Shown: positions 1-10,116 of the stretch, piece after piece
How positions within the stretch are numbered: the stretch's first letter is position 1
Layout: each line of letters opens with the position of its first letter
DNA from: Ophiobolus disseminans
Taxonomy: Eukaryota > Ascomycota > Dothideomycetes > Pleosporales > Phaeosphaeriaceae
Assembly (NCBI GenBank): GCA_010093685.1
Contig: MU006229.1
Location: 1,085,271 to 1,149,270 of the forward strand
DNA: 64,000 nucleotides
Reading direction: 5' to 3'
Translations under genes and position numbers: made by a program
The notes under the pieces: generated by a model
Databases searched by the model: none
Told to the model about the DNA's origin: nothing
What the model saw: only the letters and a program-made list of their open reading frames with translations

Positions 1-1042
1 GTCAACAGAACTCTGACTTATCCCCAGGCTTTGCATTTCCCATTTCTGGGTGGTCAACAACCTGATGTGATTTTCACAGCTGTCACCCTCTGCCAAAAAA
101 CTGGTTCAATTGCGAGACAGGAATGGGGATTCTATAATCTCTCACATGAAGCAGGAGATGTAAGGACTTATCCTTTTGCTCCGGTACAAGCCTGCTCACA
201 GACATATAGATCTTCGAGGTAGTCTGGTTGAAGCAACCTATGTGGCTGGTGCGATATCCCACCGGTATTCGTACTATGGGGTGGGTACTGGCGGAGAATA
301 TGACACTCGTCTCGCCAAGTCAGCTTGTATGACAAGTGCGTTGCACTGGCGGGCAACATAGACAAAAAGCCCGAGGTCGATCCGTAGCGATGCAACCACA
401 GCCTTCTTTGACAAACTTCAACCACTCACGACCGCGGATGAGCTCCACAGCGTCGCACTCACCACTGAAGCGAGCGCAGCACTGAGCTGTCATCGAATGC
501 TGTGACAAGCAGCAAAAGACACAGGACGACGAGGGCGAAGAGTAGTGTAAGCTATTGAAGTAAATGCTACAAGATACCAAAGGTACTGTTAAACACTGCC
601 AGACATGACCATGTCGAGAATCAGTAGCCTCAAGTGATAGAGCTTGGGTGGATACCATGGACGGAGTCACTCCGGCACTGGCTGATGGTGGATATGGTGT
701 CAGATATCCACTATGTCAACCTTCAAGCTACAACAGCGAGAAGGTCGGCCTTTTTGTTGTCTGACATATGGTTTCCCCATTCCCAAATTTCGACTTAGTA
801 AATCTGAGTCGCAATCACCTATGGCTCTGTGTGATGCGTTGGTAGTATGCTGGTGTGTACGGGATCAATAACGTGTGCGAAGTATTGTTGAATAAAGAGT
901 CTGATCATCTTAGATCTGTGCTTGGCGGTACATGTACATGCCAAGGTTCGTCAAGCTATTCCACCTTAGTGAGTCCAAGGCACAAGAAATGCAGTCCTGA
1001 ACGCCGATGCTGTAAAGTATGTACCAAGTGCTTCCTCCAAGC
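1..1042. other. Left-edge stretch without a supported gene
   Basis: Only short overlapping reading frames (up to 116 codons) occur on both strands. They have no recognisable domain and no splice-linked continuation. The end of this stretch is the 3' flank of the Mim2-like gene on the minus strand. I see no RNA gene or repeat here. Confidence 0.5.
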
Positions 1043-1431
1043 TTATAGCGACGCCGCCGCCTCGACCGCTCCTGCCAGTTTGAACGCCGTCTTGTTCGTC
1101 ACCACAACTTGAACGGGGTAATTCCATTCCATCCACTTTGCCCATCCTGCATATTCGTCAGCTTCTGCCGTTTCCATCAGACCTGGGATGACGTACCCCA
1201 GTATGCGCATTTCCTGCCAAAGTATTTCCCGATATACGGCACCAGCACCATGGTCAGGAGCAGCTCCATCTGCTGCAATGATTCTCTCCACTCTCTTTCC
1301 GCATCTGATATGTATTCGTCGTCGTCGACGGCCGAGGAAGTCGCCGAGGAGGAGGGCAACGAGTCAATCTCGTCGGCGGAGGAGGAGCTCATGGCCGGGT
1401 CGAGGAAGCTTCCGCTGTTGCTTACGGACAT
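1043..1431 (-). CDS. Small single-pass membrane protein, Mim2-like (mitochondrial outer-membrane import)
   Basis: Two-exon model on the minus strand: 1431-1197 and 1146-1043, giving 112 residues. The 50-nt intron has a GTACGT donor, a CTGACG branch-like site and a GCAG acceptor, and joins the frames cleanly at ...AYWG/WAKWMEW.... The N-terminal half is acidic and Ser-rich. A conserved-looking block follows (EWRESLQQMELLLTMVLVPY, then GKYFGRK), which reads as one short amphipathic or transmembrane helix followed by basic residues. This layout (acidic cytosolic tail, one helix, short C-terminal part) resembles fungal Mim2 and Tom13/Mim1 proteins, which insert helical proteins into the mitochondrial outer membrane. 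The family assignment is from memory of the pattern and is tentative; a generic small fungal membrane protein is the alternative. It diverges from eIF2-beta, with 382 bp between the two start codons. Confidence 0.55.
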
Positions 1432-1813
1432 GTCGCAGAGGGTAGAGTTGTTTCTGATAGGCCGGTGTATCGTGACCGCAGCGGCGTGCTACCGTGGTTG
1501 CATTGATGGCTGTCGCGAGTGATTCATTGTGGCTGCTCGCCGTTTGGCACTTTCGTTAATGATGGACGAGCTGCGAGGGGGGCAGCCAATGAGAGAAGGT
1601 GTGGCTGAGATCTGCCCCACGCACGTGAGTGGCTTGAGCTCTTGGCAACACTGTGACTGTTCGCCAACAGATTCGACTCACCACTTGCACTCACTTAAAG
1701 AAGCTCAACCACCCATCTTCTCTCCCACAACTCACTACCCCGACCACATTATTTCAAATAACCACGAGACTACACCGGACGATCATCGACAAACAGCCAC
1801 AATCACCGCAATC
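1432..1813. promoter_or_regulatory. Divergent promoter between Mim2-like gene and eIF2-beta
   Basis: This 382-bp spacer separates two divergent start codons (1431 minus, 1814 plus) and must hold both promoters. The plus-strand end is pyrimidine- and AC-rich (1660-1810), as is common for 5' leaders of highly expressed fungal genes. No clear TATA box is visible. Confidence 0.5.
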
Positions 1814-2878
1814 ATGGCTGATACCGTGCGTCACCCCGCGCCCCACGATGACCACTAAAAAATGGCCACTGACAGCGAAACACAGGCCGACCTGCCCGAG
1901 CGCAAGCCCCGCAAATCCGTCGCATTCTCAGAGGGCGCCACGATCGTAGACAGCGACGGCCAAGTCACCGAGTCGAAAGAGATGAACGGCGGTAAGTCTA
2001 CCGCGGAGAGCCACGCTGGTGAACCCTCCCCTTCCACGGGTTAGGACGCCCCCATACATATCATTGACAATGCGCTGACACATCCGGGTGCAGATGGCGC
2101 AGACAAGGAAGTCGAAGAGGTGACTGACATGTTTGCCGACCTCGCAAAGAAGAAGAAGAAGAAGTCATCCAAGAAGAAGGAGGAAGGCGACGACGAGGCT
2201 GGCGAGGACGACTTCGCCGCGCTCAAGAAAAAGAAGAAGTCGAGCAAGAAGAAGGTCGAGGACGACTTCGAGGCCAAGCTGGCCGCCGCCGGAGGCGACA
2301 AAGCCGAGGGCGAGGAGGAGGCCCCACCCACCGAGCCCGAAGTACAAGAGGGCGACATGCTCAAAGGCACCGGCATCTGGGCGCACGACGCGGCGACACC
2401 CATCTCGTACAACCTCCTCCTGAACCGCTTCTTCACACTCCTCCACTCACAACATCCCGACCTCGCCAGCACGGGCACCCGAAGCTACAAGATCCCACCC
2501 CCGCAGTGTCTGCGCGAAGGCAACAAGAAGACCATCTTCGCCAACATCGCCGAGATATGCAAGAGGATGAAGCGTACCGAGGAGCACGTCACACAATTCC
2601 TGTTCGCCGAGTTGGGTACCAGCGGCTCCGTGGCTGGCGAGCGTAGGCTGGTCATCAAGGGTCGCTTCCAGCAGAAGCAGATCGAAAACGTCCTGAGGCG
2701 GTACATTGTCGAGTACGTGACCTGCAAGACGTGCCGCTCGCCGGATACCGATCTGTCCAAGGGCGAGAACCGCCTCAACTTCGTCACCTGCAACAGCTGC
2801 GGATCGCGACGTTCAGTGCAGGCCATTAAGACCGGTTTCTCCGCGCAGATTGGCAAGCGGAGAAGGCAGGTTGGTTAG
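1814..2878 (+). CDS. SUI3: Translation initiation factor eIF2 subunit beta
   Basis: Three exons: 1814-1825, 1886-1991 and 2094-2878, giving 300 residues. The 12-nt first exon encodes MADT. It splices (GTGCGT donor; acceptor CACAG after a CTGAC branch site) to ADLPERKPRKSVAF, which restores the usual fungal N-terminus. Intron 2 has a GTAAGT donor and a GCAG acceptor. The protein has the lysine blocks typical of eIF2-beta (KKKKKKSSKKK, KKKKKSSKKK), which bind eIF5 and eIF2B-epsilon. The C-terminal core ends in a C2-C2 zinc ribbon (CKTC...CNSC, roughly residues 246-272). eIF2-beta is part of the eIF2-GTP-Met-tRNAi ternary complex in the cytosol. Length and motif order match the family. An in-frame ATG at 1862 lies inside intron 1 and would give a different N-terminus; I prefer the spliced start. 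Confidence 0.93.
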
Positions 2879-3604
2879 ATGGTTGGATGGGTTTCACGGT
2901 GTTTACGGAGGCTGTGATGAGGTTCGGTCCGCTTCTGTGTTCAGATCTCACTTTTGCGTGTTCTAAGGCTTTACCCTCTTCACGCTTTGGGGACGGCTCA
3001 TGTATCGATAGAGTACGACTGAAAATGGATACGTATATGAATTTTAGAAATGGGCCTCGTTACTGGAATGAACACGGTACGGAATACAAATTCTTTTGAA
3101 ATATTGTCATGTTAAGGAGTCTATATTGAAATGTTGTATTACACATCAAGCTACCGACAAATAGGAAACCATTACAACACTTCATATGATTCCTGATTCG
3201 GCCTTTGGACCATCGTATCATGATAACATGTATCATAGGGAGACGAAGGAGTTTCTACCGAGGATGGGAGGAGCCTCCAGGCTGAGGCTGAGCGAGACAG
3301 GTTGGGAAGCGTAAAACAGTATCAGCCGGGGACGTCCATGATCGTAGCAGCTACCGGTATATGACATGGATCTGGTGATGTAATTACAGCTGATTTATAT
3401 ACAGCTGGTGTAAGAGCTTGCGCCGGTGTATCAGCTCCATGCTGTTCGGGATCGATTGTCGTTACTGAAGACCGGGGGCGTCCTTGCTTGTCGCCGCCTT
3501 GTGCAAACCTTGGAATACTGTAATAGACAAGGTATGCATAAGGTTATCACAGCTTGACGGGGAAGTGCTGATGTGGCGTTTATCATTTCAATGAACGGCA
3601 CAAG
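2879..3604. other. Intergenic spacer, nothing recognised
   Basis: This is the 3' flank of eIF2-beta followed by AT-rich sequence. Frames are short and show no domain. I looked for a heat-shock-factor-type DNA-binding domain upstream of the coiled-coil protein at 3605 and saw none. Confidence 0.5.
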
Positions 3605-4147
3605 ATGAAAGATAGAATGCCTATTGAAGTGGTGATGAGCAAGAGTGGCCGATGTAGAGATACTCTGCTTCTTCCAATCAGCCGAAGCGGCCACCCACCA
3701 AGCCAGGATCCGAGCGCAAATACTTCGCATGATATAGAAGATGCCGGTGCACTAGATGAAGGGGAAAGGATAGCCGTCGCTTCAACCATAAGATCAGACT
3801 TCATCGGTCATCTAGGCTCCAAAAGACCCCCTCCACCAAACGTCGAGCGAATGATGGACTTTGAAAAAAAAAATCAGACAGACTCTCCCAAGATAAATTG
3901 CGCAGATCTTCGAATGGATCTGAGGGCGCTGCGAGGGTGGAATGTCCTCATTACCAAGATCTCGGAACGTCTTGAAGACCAAAACAGCGAGCTTCATTCA
4001 CAAGCTGAAGGATTTCAGATATTGCGCGACCGCCATGAGCACTCCATTAACGCTGTCCTGAACTTCCTGGAGACCTTTTGGGACAAAGAGAAGTTGGACT
4101 TGATTACTGCGACGGGTTCCAGGTGGTCAGGTTTTGAGATCAAGTAG
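3605..4147 (+). CDS. Hypothetical protein with C-terminal coiled coil
   Basis: Single open frame of 180 residues from an ATG at 3605. The N-terminal half is low in recognisable features and carries a PPPP run near residue 77. From about residue 105 to 165 it is helical and heptad-like (WNVLITKISERLEDQNSELH, then a segment with NAVLNFLETFW). This arrangement resembles the trimerisation (HR-A/B) region of fungal heat-shock-factor proteins, where a leucine-zipper stretch is followed by a short hydrophobic 'FL' motif. The usual DNA-binding domain is missing, so this may be a truncated relative, an unrelated coiled-coil protein, or a chance frame. No intron is needed. Confidence 0.45.
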   Translation: MKDRMPIEVVMSKSGRCRDTLLLPISRSGHPPSQDPSANTSHDIEDAGALDEGERIAVASTIRSDFIGHLGSKRPPPPNVERMMDFEKKNQTDSPKINCADLRMDLRALRGWNVLITKISERLEDQNSELHSQAEGFQILRDRHEHSINAVLNFLETFWDKEKLDLITATGSRWSGFEIK

Positions 4148-4259
4148 GTGTATGTCATTTCTGATTTTTGCGAGGCTTTGGACTATCCATGATCATATAG
4201 CATTCATCGCTAAACCATAATTCTACCGCCGTGACACACTTCTATCTAAACTTTAAAGT

Positions 4260-4291
<32 letters not shown>

Positions 4292-5231
4292 TGCCTTCTA
4301 ATAATCCTAGAGATACACTTATAGCTGCCTGGAAGTACTGCGTTTTGGAAACTATGGGTGATTGGGCCGCCGTTTTGTGTATGTGTCGCACTGGCGCTGG
4401 TGTATGGCAAGAGGCCGTGGAGGGTTTTTATTGATATGTGGGAGTATGGGGTGTTGTGGCGGAAATAGCAAGCAAAGAAGAAGAAGGACAGTGTGGATAC
4501 AAAGAATAAGAAGGAGGGAGGGGTGCCGGATAAAAAACAGGGTACACAGGGTGCAGCGAAGGGATCGTCTTGGAAGTCGCAGGATGAAGAGCAGGGATTT
4601 GTTCGGTAATCACATACGCAAAACTGACGATACATTCACCTCTACACTAGCTTACATCCTTCCCTTCCCTTCCCACCATGCCTACACCACGAGCGAAGCA
4701 TAATCCAATCCTCCCACAACCTTGCACATATCTCACAGATCATGCCTATCGGCGCACGCGTGTCAATTCAGGTATGTCTTGTTTTACAAACCATCAATTC
4801 CATTTGCTGCTTTCTCATAACTATAGTATCAAACATCTGTCTCATAAAGAAAGTTGTATTCCTAATATTCAAGCTAAACTCCGTACGCGCCCGAGGTTGA
4901 ATCCCAGATCCAGTCCCAATAGCCATACAGTCTATGTCAGCCTGGCACCTTCGTGCACTGAGTACACTGTGAATGCTCTGCTTACGTGAACCTTCATTGC
5001 TTGCTTACTCAGCTCATTTGTGTATATAATCGCTCGCTATAGCTTCCTCAATAAAACAATTTTCTACTTGGTCTCTGCTCCATTACCACAGTCTATATAT
5101 TAGACGGCGAACACCGCAGTGTTCACTCTCAGCCCTATAATTCCGTAGCAAAGCCCGGAGTCGTGGATACCAACTACCCAACTACAACAGAGCGAGGGGA
5201 CGCGAAAGATTGACCAGATGGTTGACACCAT
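4148..5231. other. Intergenic spacer with microsatellite
   Basis: No supported gene. The stretch contains the (ACT)10 run at 4261-4290 and short AC/CT-rich tracts. Reading frames are short and partly created by the repeat. Confidence 0.5.
4261..4290 (+). repeat. (ACT)10 microsatellite
   Basis: Ten perfect tandem ACT units. On the minus strand the repeat reads as poly-Ser within a short frame that has no other support. Confidence 0.95.
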
Positions 5232-6276
5232 CTAGTTGCCCTTGTGAGGCTGCGTGCCACGGGTTTTCACCCAATGGCTGCGCTCCTCGGGCATAAACTT
5301 CTTGCGCTTCTCCAAAGGGCACTGCGATTTCTCCTTGATGGAGCGTTCGCAGGCAGCACGAGCAGCCTCCTGCTTCGTCGTTTGGACCTTGCGATACTCG
5401 ACGCGCTCGAGGTACTGATCATGAGCTACCTTGTGCGCTGCGCGCGCTGCCTCGCGCTCAAGGTACTGAGCACGACGCTCCTCATGAGTCTGAGTGGGCT
5501 GCGTTGCCTGACGCTCGAGGTACTGCTCCTTCTTCTCCGCCTTGACGCGAAGCTTCTCGGCATGGGCCTCGTTGCATTGAGTGATAGCAGTGGCAAGGAC
5601 CGGGTTGTTGGACAGGTAGATGTCGAAGTCATCCGGGTCGGGAATGGAGTCTTCCCAGACCTGGATGGCGAGGTCACGAACAACAATGTCGAAGAGACGA
5701 GCGTGCTGGTCCTTCACCGCGATCACCACATCGATGTCCTCGGACGAAGGAATGGCCTTGCGCAACATCGCGTCACACACCTTGTAGACGTGGTCAGTGT
5801 ACTTCGTCATACCGAGTACCTTCGCCGCATCGCAGACGCCCAGAGCAGCGGACATGTCCGTTGGTACGCGCATCATAGAAGGCACCTCCTGGGAAGTGGA
5901 CGCGACATACTTGAGGTAACCAATGAGGCATACCACACCATCGCGGTTGGTGTTAGCGGGCATAACAAGTCGGCCAAAGGTGTACATCGCAGCCCAAGTC
6001 ACAGACGTAGCCTTGAGCATTGCCAAAGTGGTTTTAAGCACCTTGCCGTTGGTGGAGATGTGGACGGGGTCGTTACGAATCCAAATTGGCACGGGGATGT
6101 CCATGAGTGCAGCTCGACGAGCCACAGGCCATGTGCGGATATCGATGTCCTGGGGCACTGATGAAGCGACGGTAGAGACCTGTGTTGCGGGCACGGTCTT
6201 CGACTGCTGTGTGGCTGCAGCCTTGTGGGCTTGCTCCGTGGACGGCGCGGTGTCCAAAAAGGTTGGTAGACGACAT
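5232..6276 (-). CDS. BTB/POZ-like fungal family protein, start disturbed by a T5 run
   Basis: A frame of about 340 codons is open from the stop at 5232 up to about 6257, but it has no ATG at its 5' end. An ATG at 6276 (reading MSSTNL) is one frame off; removing one base from the five-T run (plus-strand A run 6256-6260) would join them. I list 6276 as the likely start, with a real or sequencing frameshift. The middle (DIDIRTWP..., ...CLIGYLKYV..., ...AAKVLGMTKYTDHVYK...) aligns by eye with the divergent neighbour at 7399-8739 and has the strand-helix layout of fungal BTB-like proteins. The C-terminal third is charged and helical, with three QYLER repeats, and ends in a tail motif (KRKKF..EE...W...RGT...KG) shared with the paralogue. 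No catalytic residues are seen. BTB proteins often act as adaptors, but no function can be claimed. Confidence 0.6.
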
Positions 6277-7398
6277 ATCAGTGGTAGCTGGTAGTGTCTG
6301 GTTGAGTGATGGGATGATGGTTGAAGTGGCGAGAAAGGAGCTAAACTGCAGAGGAAGTGCAGCTAGTGTGTGAGAGTGTGTGAGTGTGTATGGTGGGAGG
6401 ATTAGATGGGTGGTGAGGAACATGCTTAAATATGGGCAAAGTGATCTCATTGTGCAAACACAGCAGGTTGCTCGATGTGAATGTACTGTATATGTACAGT
6501 GACTCTTGAGCGCGGGCGCGATGTACGTGAGCTAAGTCTTTTCCACGCCTATCATTGTAGACTAACAAAAGAACTATCGTTTATCTAGCTCTCGAGGGAA
6601 AATTTCATGTCAGTCTCAAGAGAATGCTTACATGACGCCCATCTTGAAGCATCATTGTGTGGCCAAGAAACAACGAGAAGATAATCTGCATTGTATAGTT
6701 AAGAGCGAAACCACAGATGGCTGAATATCATAAAAAGAGACTAATCTCAAAAGGGTAATAGGCTCTCGGACCGGACACACAGAAGGGATTCGAGAAAAAA
6801 AGTTTGCATGCGGCGTACTCGATAGCCGAAGCTACGGTAATGTAGGCTTCCTACAGCGATTACGTTCGGCTGATTCTGGACTATACCATGTTCCACGCCC
6901 GACACTTTCGAGTACTATGAGTAAATAGTATCCTGGTTCTGCAGGATAATTTCTTGACTGGTTTCGGGGGCTTTATAACCCCAGCTGTTTTATCGATCGA
7001 ATGGTAGACGGCCGAGCAGGAGAGAGCTGCGCGATGGGACATGGCGCATATTGTAGAAGCCAGGCATACAGAGCGACAATGGGCCGGGGTATCGAAAGAA
7101 TGAATCCAGTAGCAGAAAGCAGACTTTCCCGTTTCTGTATTGAGGTTTGGAGCTCCGATGTGACTCGTTGAGCTTTCACAACTTCTTCAACAGCTACATC
7201 CGTGCACAACACTACCGCCTGAGCTGCACCCTCACTAGATAAAAACCTCCTTGCCTCTGCGTTCTCGTCCTCATTACACACCAATAGATCCCTTCCACTC
7301 GACGTATACAAGTGTTCAACTTAGCACAACAGTTCAGCGATCGACTATCAAAATCTTTGGACCTTCGCAACCCCAGCTTACCGAACACCCACACAACA
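6277..7398. promoter_or_regulatory. Divergent spacer between two BTB-like paralogues
   Basis: This 1.1-kb region separates the divergent starts at 6276 (minus) and 7399 (plus), so it should carry both promoters. A TTTATAA-like stretch occurs near 6970. The 5' flank immediately before 7399 is C/A-rich. No other gene is supported. Confidence 0.4.
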
Positions 7399-8739
7399 AT
7401 GACGTCCAACAACCTCCGCGCCACTGCTCCAATGTTCGCTCCCTCCCGTTCGAACTCTTCGAACAACTCAGAGAGAGCCTCAACTACGTCCAGAAGCCTC
7501 CGCGCCACTGCTCCAGTGTTCGCTCCCTCCGGCGCCAACTCTTCGAACAACTCAGAGCGAGCCTCAACATCCAGCAACCTCCGCGCCACTGCTTCAGTCT
7601 TCATCCCCTCTCGTTCCAACTCTTCGAACAACTCAGAGCGATCGATGATGTCATCTGGCCCCCTTATAGTGACTTCTGCGACTTACATCCCCTTCGATTC
7701 AAACTCCTCAAACAACTCAGTGGGCAATACTCCCCAGTGGGGAGTATATTCTCCTGAGTATGAGTTCACCAATAAATTCCAGGGAATGCAGCTTGAGGAG
7801 TCTCCTGTGATGGCTGGCTCGGCTTCCGATATGGACATTCGCGCGTACCCTCAACCACGCCGAGCAGTCTTCGCACAAGGCCAACCCGTTCTAGTCGTTT
7901 TGGGCGAGGTGACACTGATTGAGCTTCCCTTCCCTCTATTTATGGCCGCAAGCACCAAACCCGAGCTCCTTGTCAACGGTATCATTCAGCTCCCTGGACA
8001 CATCAAGCACTACGCAGTAGTTCATTTGGTGTGCTATCTCAACGAGATGGTCTTGTCGCCGCAGGAGTTTCCTCGCCTAGTCACACACGGCATGAATGTC
8101 TGGAACATGCTTGACATTAACAAGGCAGCCGAAGCTCTGGGCGTTGCGGAGTATGTCGATCATGCCTACCGCAAGTGTGAGGCCTATCTCCGTCGCGAGC
8201 TACCTGAGTACGAGGAACTTGACGCCTGTACCTACCACGCTCAGGGCGATGACCTGAACTACACTCGCCTTCTACGAATCGTCGCTGAGAATTTGGCTGT
8301 GCGTATGTGGGAGGATACCATCCCCGACTCCGAGCAGTTCCATCGCTATCTCGAATACAACGTGCCTCTCGGCCAACAGATCCAGCTCTTCATCCAACAG
8401 CGTGAGGCGTACTTCGCCCACATCGAAGAGCTGAAGGAGCAGCGCATGCCTCAACCTCAGCGCGCCAACTACAACCATAAGCGCCGCGAGCAGGGTGATT
8501 GGCGTCCAACTGTAGCCAACGAGCCTACTCAGGAGGATCTCCAGTGGAAGAAGGAGAAGGCACAGAAGGCTGCAAAATCGAAAGCATTCTGGGACATCAA
8601 GAAGGCTCAGAATGCGGAGGACGCAAAAGCCATTCAGGAGAAGTTGACCCTGTCAGGCAACAAGCGCAAGTTCACTGCTCGAGAGCAGAAGTATTACCGT
8701 GAGCTTCATGGCACGCACAAGCTGCCTAAGGGGTGCTGA
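7399..8739 (+). CDS. BTB/POZ-like fungal family protein with N-terminal tandem repeats
   Basis: Single-exon frame of 446 residues from the ATG at 7399 (MTSNNLRATAP); the frame is open a little further upstream without an ATG. The first ~110 residues are four tandem units of 27-28 residues containing LRATAP-F-PS and SNSSNNSER. Residues ~150-345 match the middle of the 5232-6276 protein (DMDIRAYP, a hydrophobic strand region, EALGVAEYVDHAYRKCE, NLAVRMWEDTIPD). The C-terminal ~100 residues are Lys/Glu-rich and helical. They end in a tail (NKRKFTAREQKYYRELHGT) that matches the tail of the paralogue. No signal peptide or membrane segment is visible. The fold assignment as BTB-like is by pattern only; molecular function is unknown. 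Confidence 0.7.
   Translation: MTSNNLRATAPMFAPSRSNSSNNSERASTTSRSLRATAPVFAPSGANSSNNSERASTSSNLRATASVFIPSRSNSSNNSERSMMSSGPLIVTSATYIPFDSNSSNNSVGNTPQWGVYSPEYEFTNKFQGMQLEESPVMAGSASDMDIRAYPQPRRAVFAQGQPVLVVLGEVTLIELPFPLFMAASTKPELLVNGIIQLPGHIKHYAVVHLVCYLNEMVLSPQEFPRLVTHGMNVWNMLDINKAAEALGVAEYVDHAYRKCEAYLRRELPEYEELDACTYHAQGDDLNYTRLLRIVAENLAVRMWEDTIPDSEQFHRYLEYNVPLGQQIQLFIQQREAYFAHIEELKEQRMPQPQRANYNHKRREQGDWRPTVANEPTQEDLQWKKEKAQKAAKSKAFWDIKKAQNAEDAKAIQEKLTLSGNKRKFTAREQKYYRELHGTHKLPKGC
7414..7728 (+). repeat. Four ~84-bp in-frame tandem units
   Basis: Units begin at 7414, 7498, 7579 and 7663 (spacing 84, 81, 84 bp). The first three are close copies (CTCCGCGCCACTGCT start and a TCTTCGAACAACTCAGAG core). 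The fourth has diverged. The repeat stays in frame and encodes the Ser/Asn-rich N-terminus of the BTB-like protein. Confidence 0.9.
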
Positions 8740-10116
8740 GCTTCGAGCAAGTGACGGTAGCTATGTGGCGGATTGATCCGCGTATAGCACGAGCAAGGTG
8801 TTTGGCTCAATAATGGATGGCGAATTTCACGGCAATGTGCCTCGCGTCTTGGCTGTGTCCAAGATTAGGAGGTACAACCAATATGTTTAGGAGTATTGCA
8901 TCATTCCAGGCGGTTTCGGTGACTAGGATTTGACAAATAATAAAGCGTTCATGATTACCAATTTCTTTTTGTTTCAATGCGTGTTGCATCCCATGTGAAT
9001 ATCCTGTGACATCGAAGACTTCGAGATTTACCAGTGATATGATCATGTCACGTGCTGCTTTTCTGGCCAAAGAGCGGGAACTCGACTATAAATCAATATC
9101 TGCGGGCCCAATATCTCTCTCTTCTTCACCCACCACATCTCTGATAATGCATATCGAAACACCAATTGAGAACGATTATGTGCTCTTCCACTCCTCGTCT
9201 TTTGTTGCAACGAATCCTAAAACACGACTTGACTATTCGATGTCTCGTTCTCCGCAAAGTAATCCCAACAACATCAACTCAAATTGTCTATACACCAACC
9301 CATGTCTGCCTCTCGCGCACCGAAGCAATAAATTACCCAGAGTCACAAGACATGGCATCGTGTCACCCCATCCAGGCACAACACTAAAATATTTTGGTTT
9401 CAGTGTCATGGCTCATGTAGATTTCGCAGCTTTGCCAAAACACAGGATGTTTGCACCGATGTCTTCATTTATTCTACGGGCTGAAAGGTACCAAGTAAGC
9501 AAGAAATGTCTTCGTTCGGGTTGTGGACTCGTGGGATCGCGTACGAAAGATAACGATGATGATGATGTGATTTCGCGTCTCGCTCCCCCCTAAGTCAGAT
9601 TACACAAAACACTAATGCAAACATCCCATGTCGCCGCCAGCTTCCCACAAGTACCTCGACCTCAATCTAACACCCAGCGTCGTATAAATCCCCCACGCAC
9701 TCTCCTTGCTCGTTTCTTTGACAAAACCTTCGCAAAGTCTTGACAGAAACCAAGTTGGCAGGTGAGCATGTTCCTGTCTAAGTGCTGCGTCAAAAGAGTA
9801 CTAAATGCGATGCATGTCTCCAGCCCACTGCAACAGAATGGTGAACACGATACTCCATGTTGAAGTTCACCAAAGAAGGAAGCGTAGTGGACATATGAGG
9901 TGGTTTTCTGGCCATTCAGACGAATATACACTCGCTCGTAACTAAAAAGCACAACGCCGAAACATGCATGTGTCCCACCACCAGCAACAATCAACGAACA
10001 ATATAAAAGACTTATGATTGGATGGGTATCTCTACAACGCGAGAAAGCTCTATACTACGAATACACGCCGAAACACCACGCTATGCACTATGCACCCCCT
10101 CTCAATTACTCAATCA
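8740..10116. other. Intergenic spacer between convergent genes
   Basis: This lies between the 3' ends of the BTB-like gene and the sterol glucosyltransferase gene. A frame is open from 9006 to 9593 but starts at a non-ATG codon and has no recognisable domain, so I do not call it. A minus-strand frame at 9662-9994 has the same problem. Confidence 0.4.

Noticed and set aside
2041..2478. 145-codon frame antisense to eIF2-beta
   Set aside because: Poly-Ser/Phe product is simply the complement of the lysine-rich blocks.
5244..6161. 305-codon frame antisense to the BTB-like gene
   Set aside because: The minus-strand protein has a paralogue next door; the plus-strand translation has none.
7212..7631. 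Repeat-bearing minus-strand frame over the N-terminal units
   Set aside because: The apparent peptide repeat is the complement of the sense repeat units and has no support beyond them.
9006..9593. 195-codon plus-strand frame
   Set aside because: Starts at GTG, has no domain, and shows no coding-like bias; first ATG is well inside.
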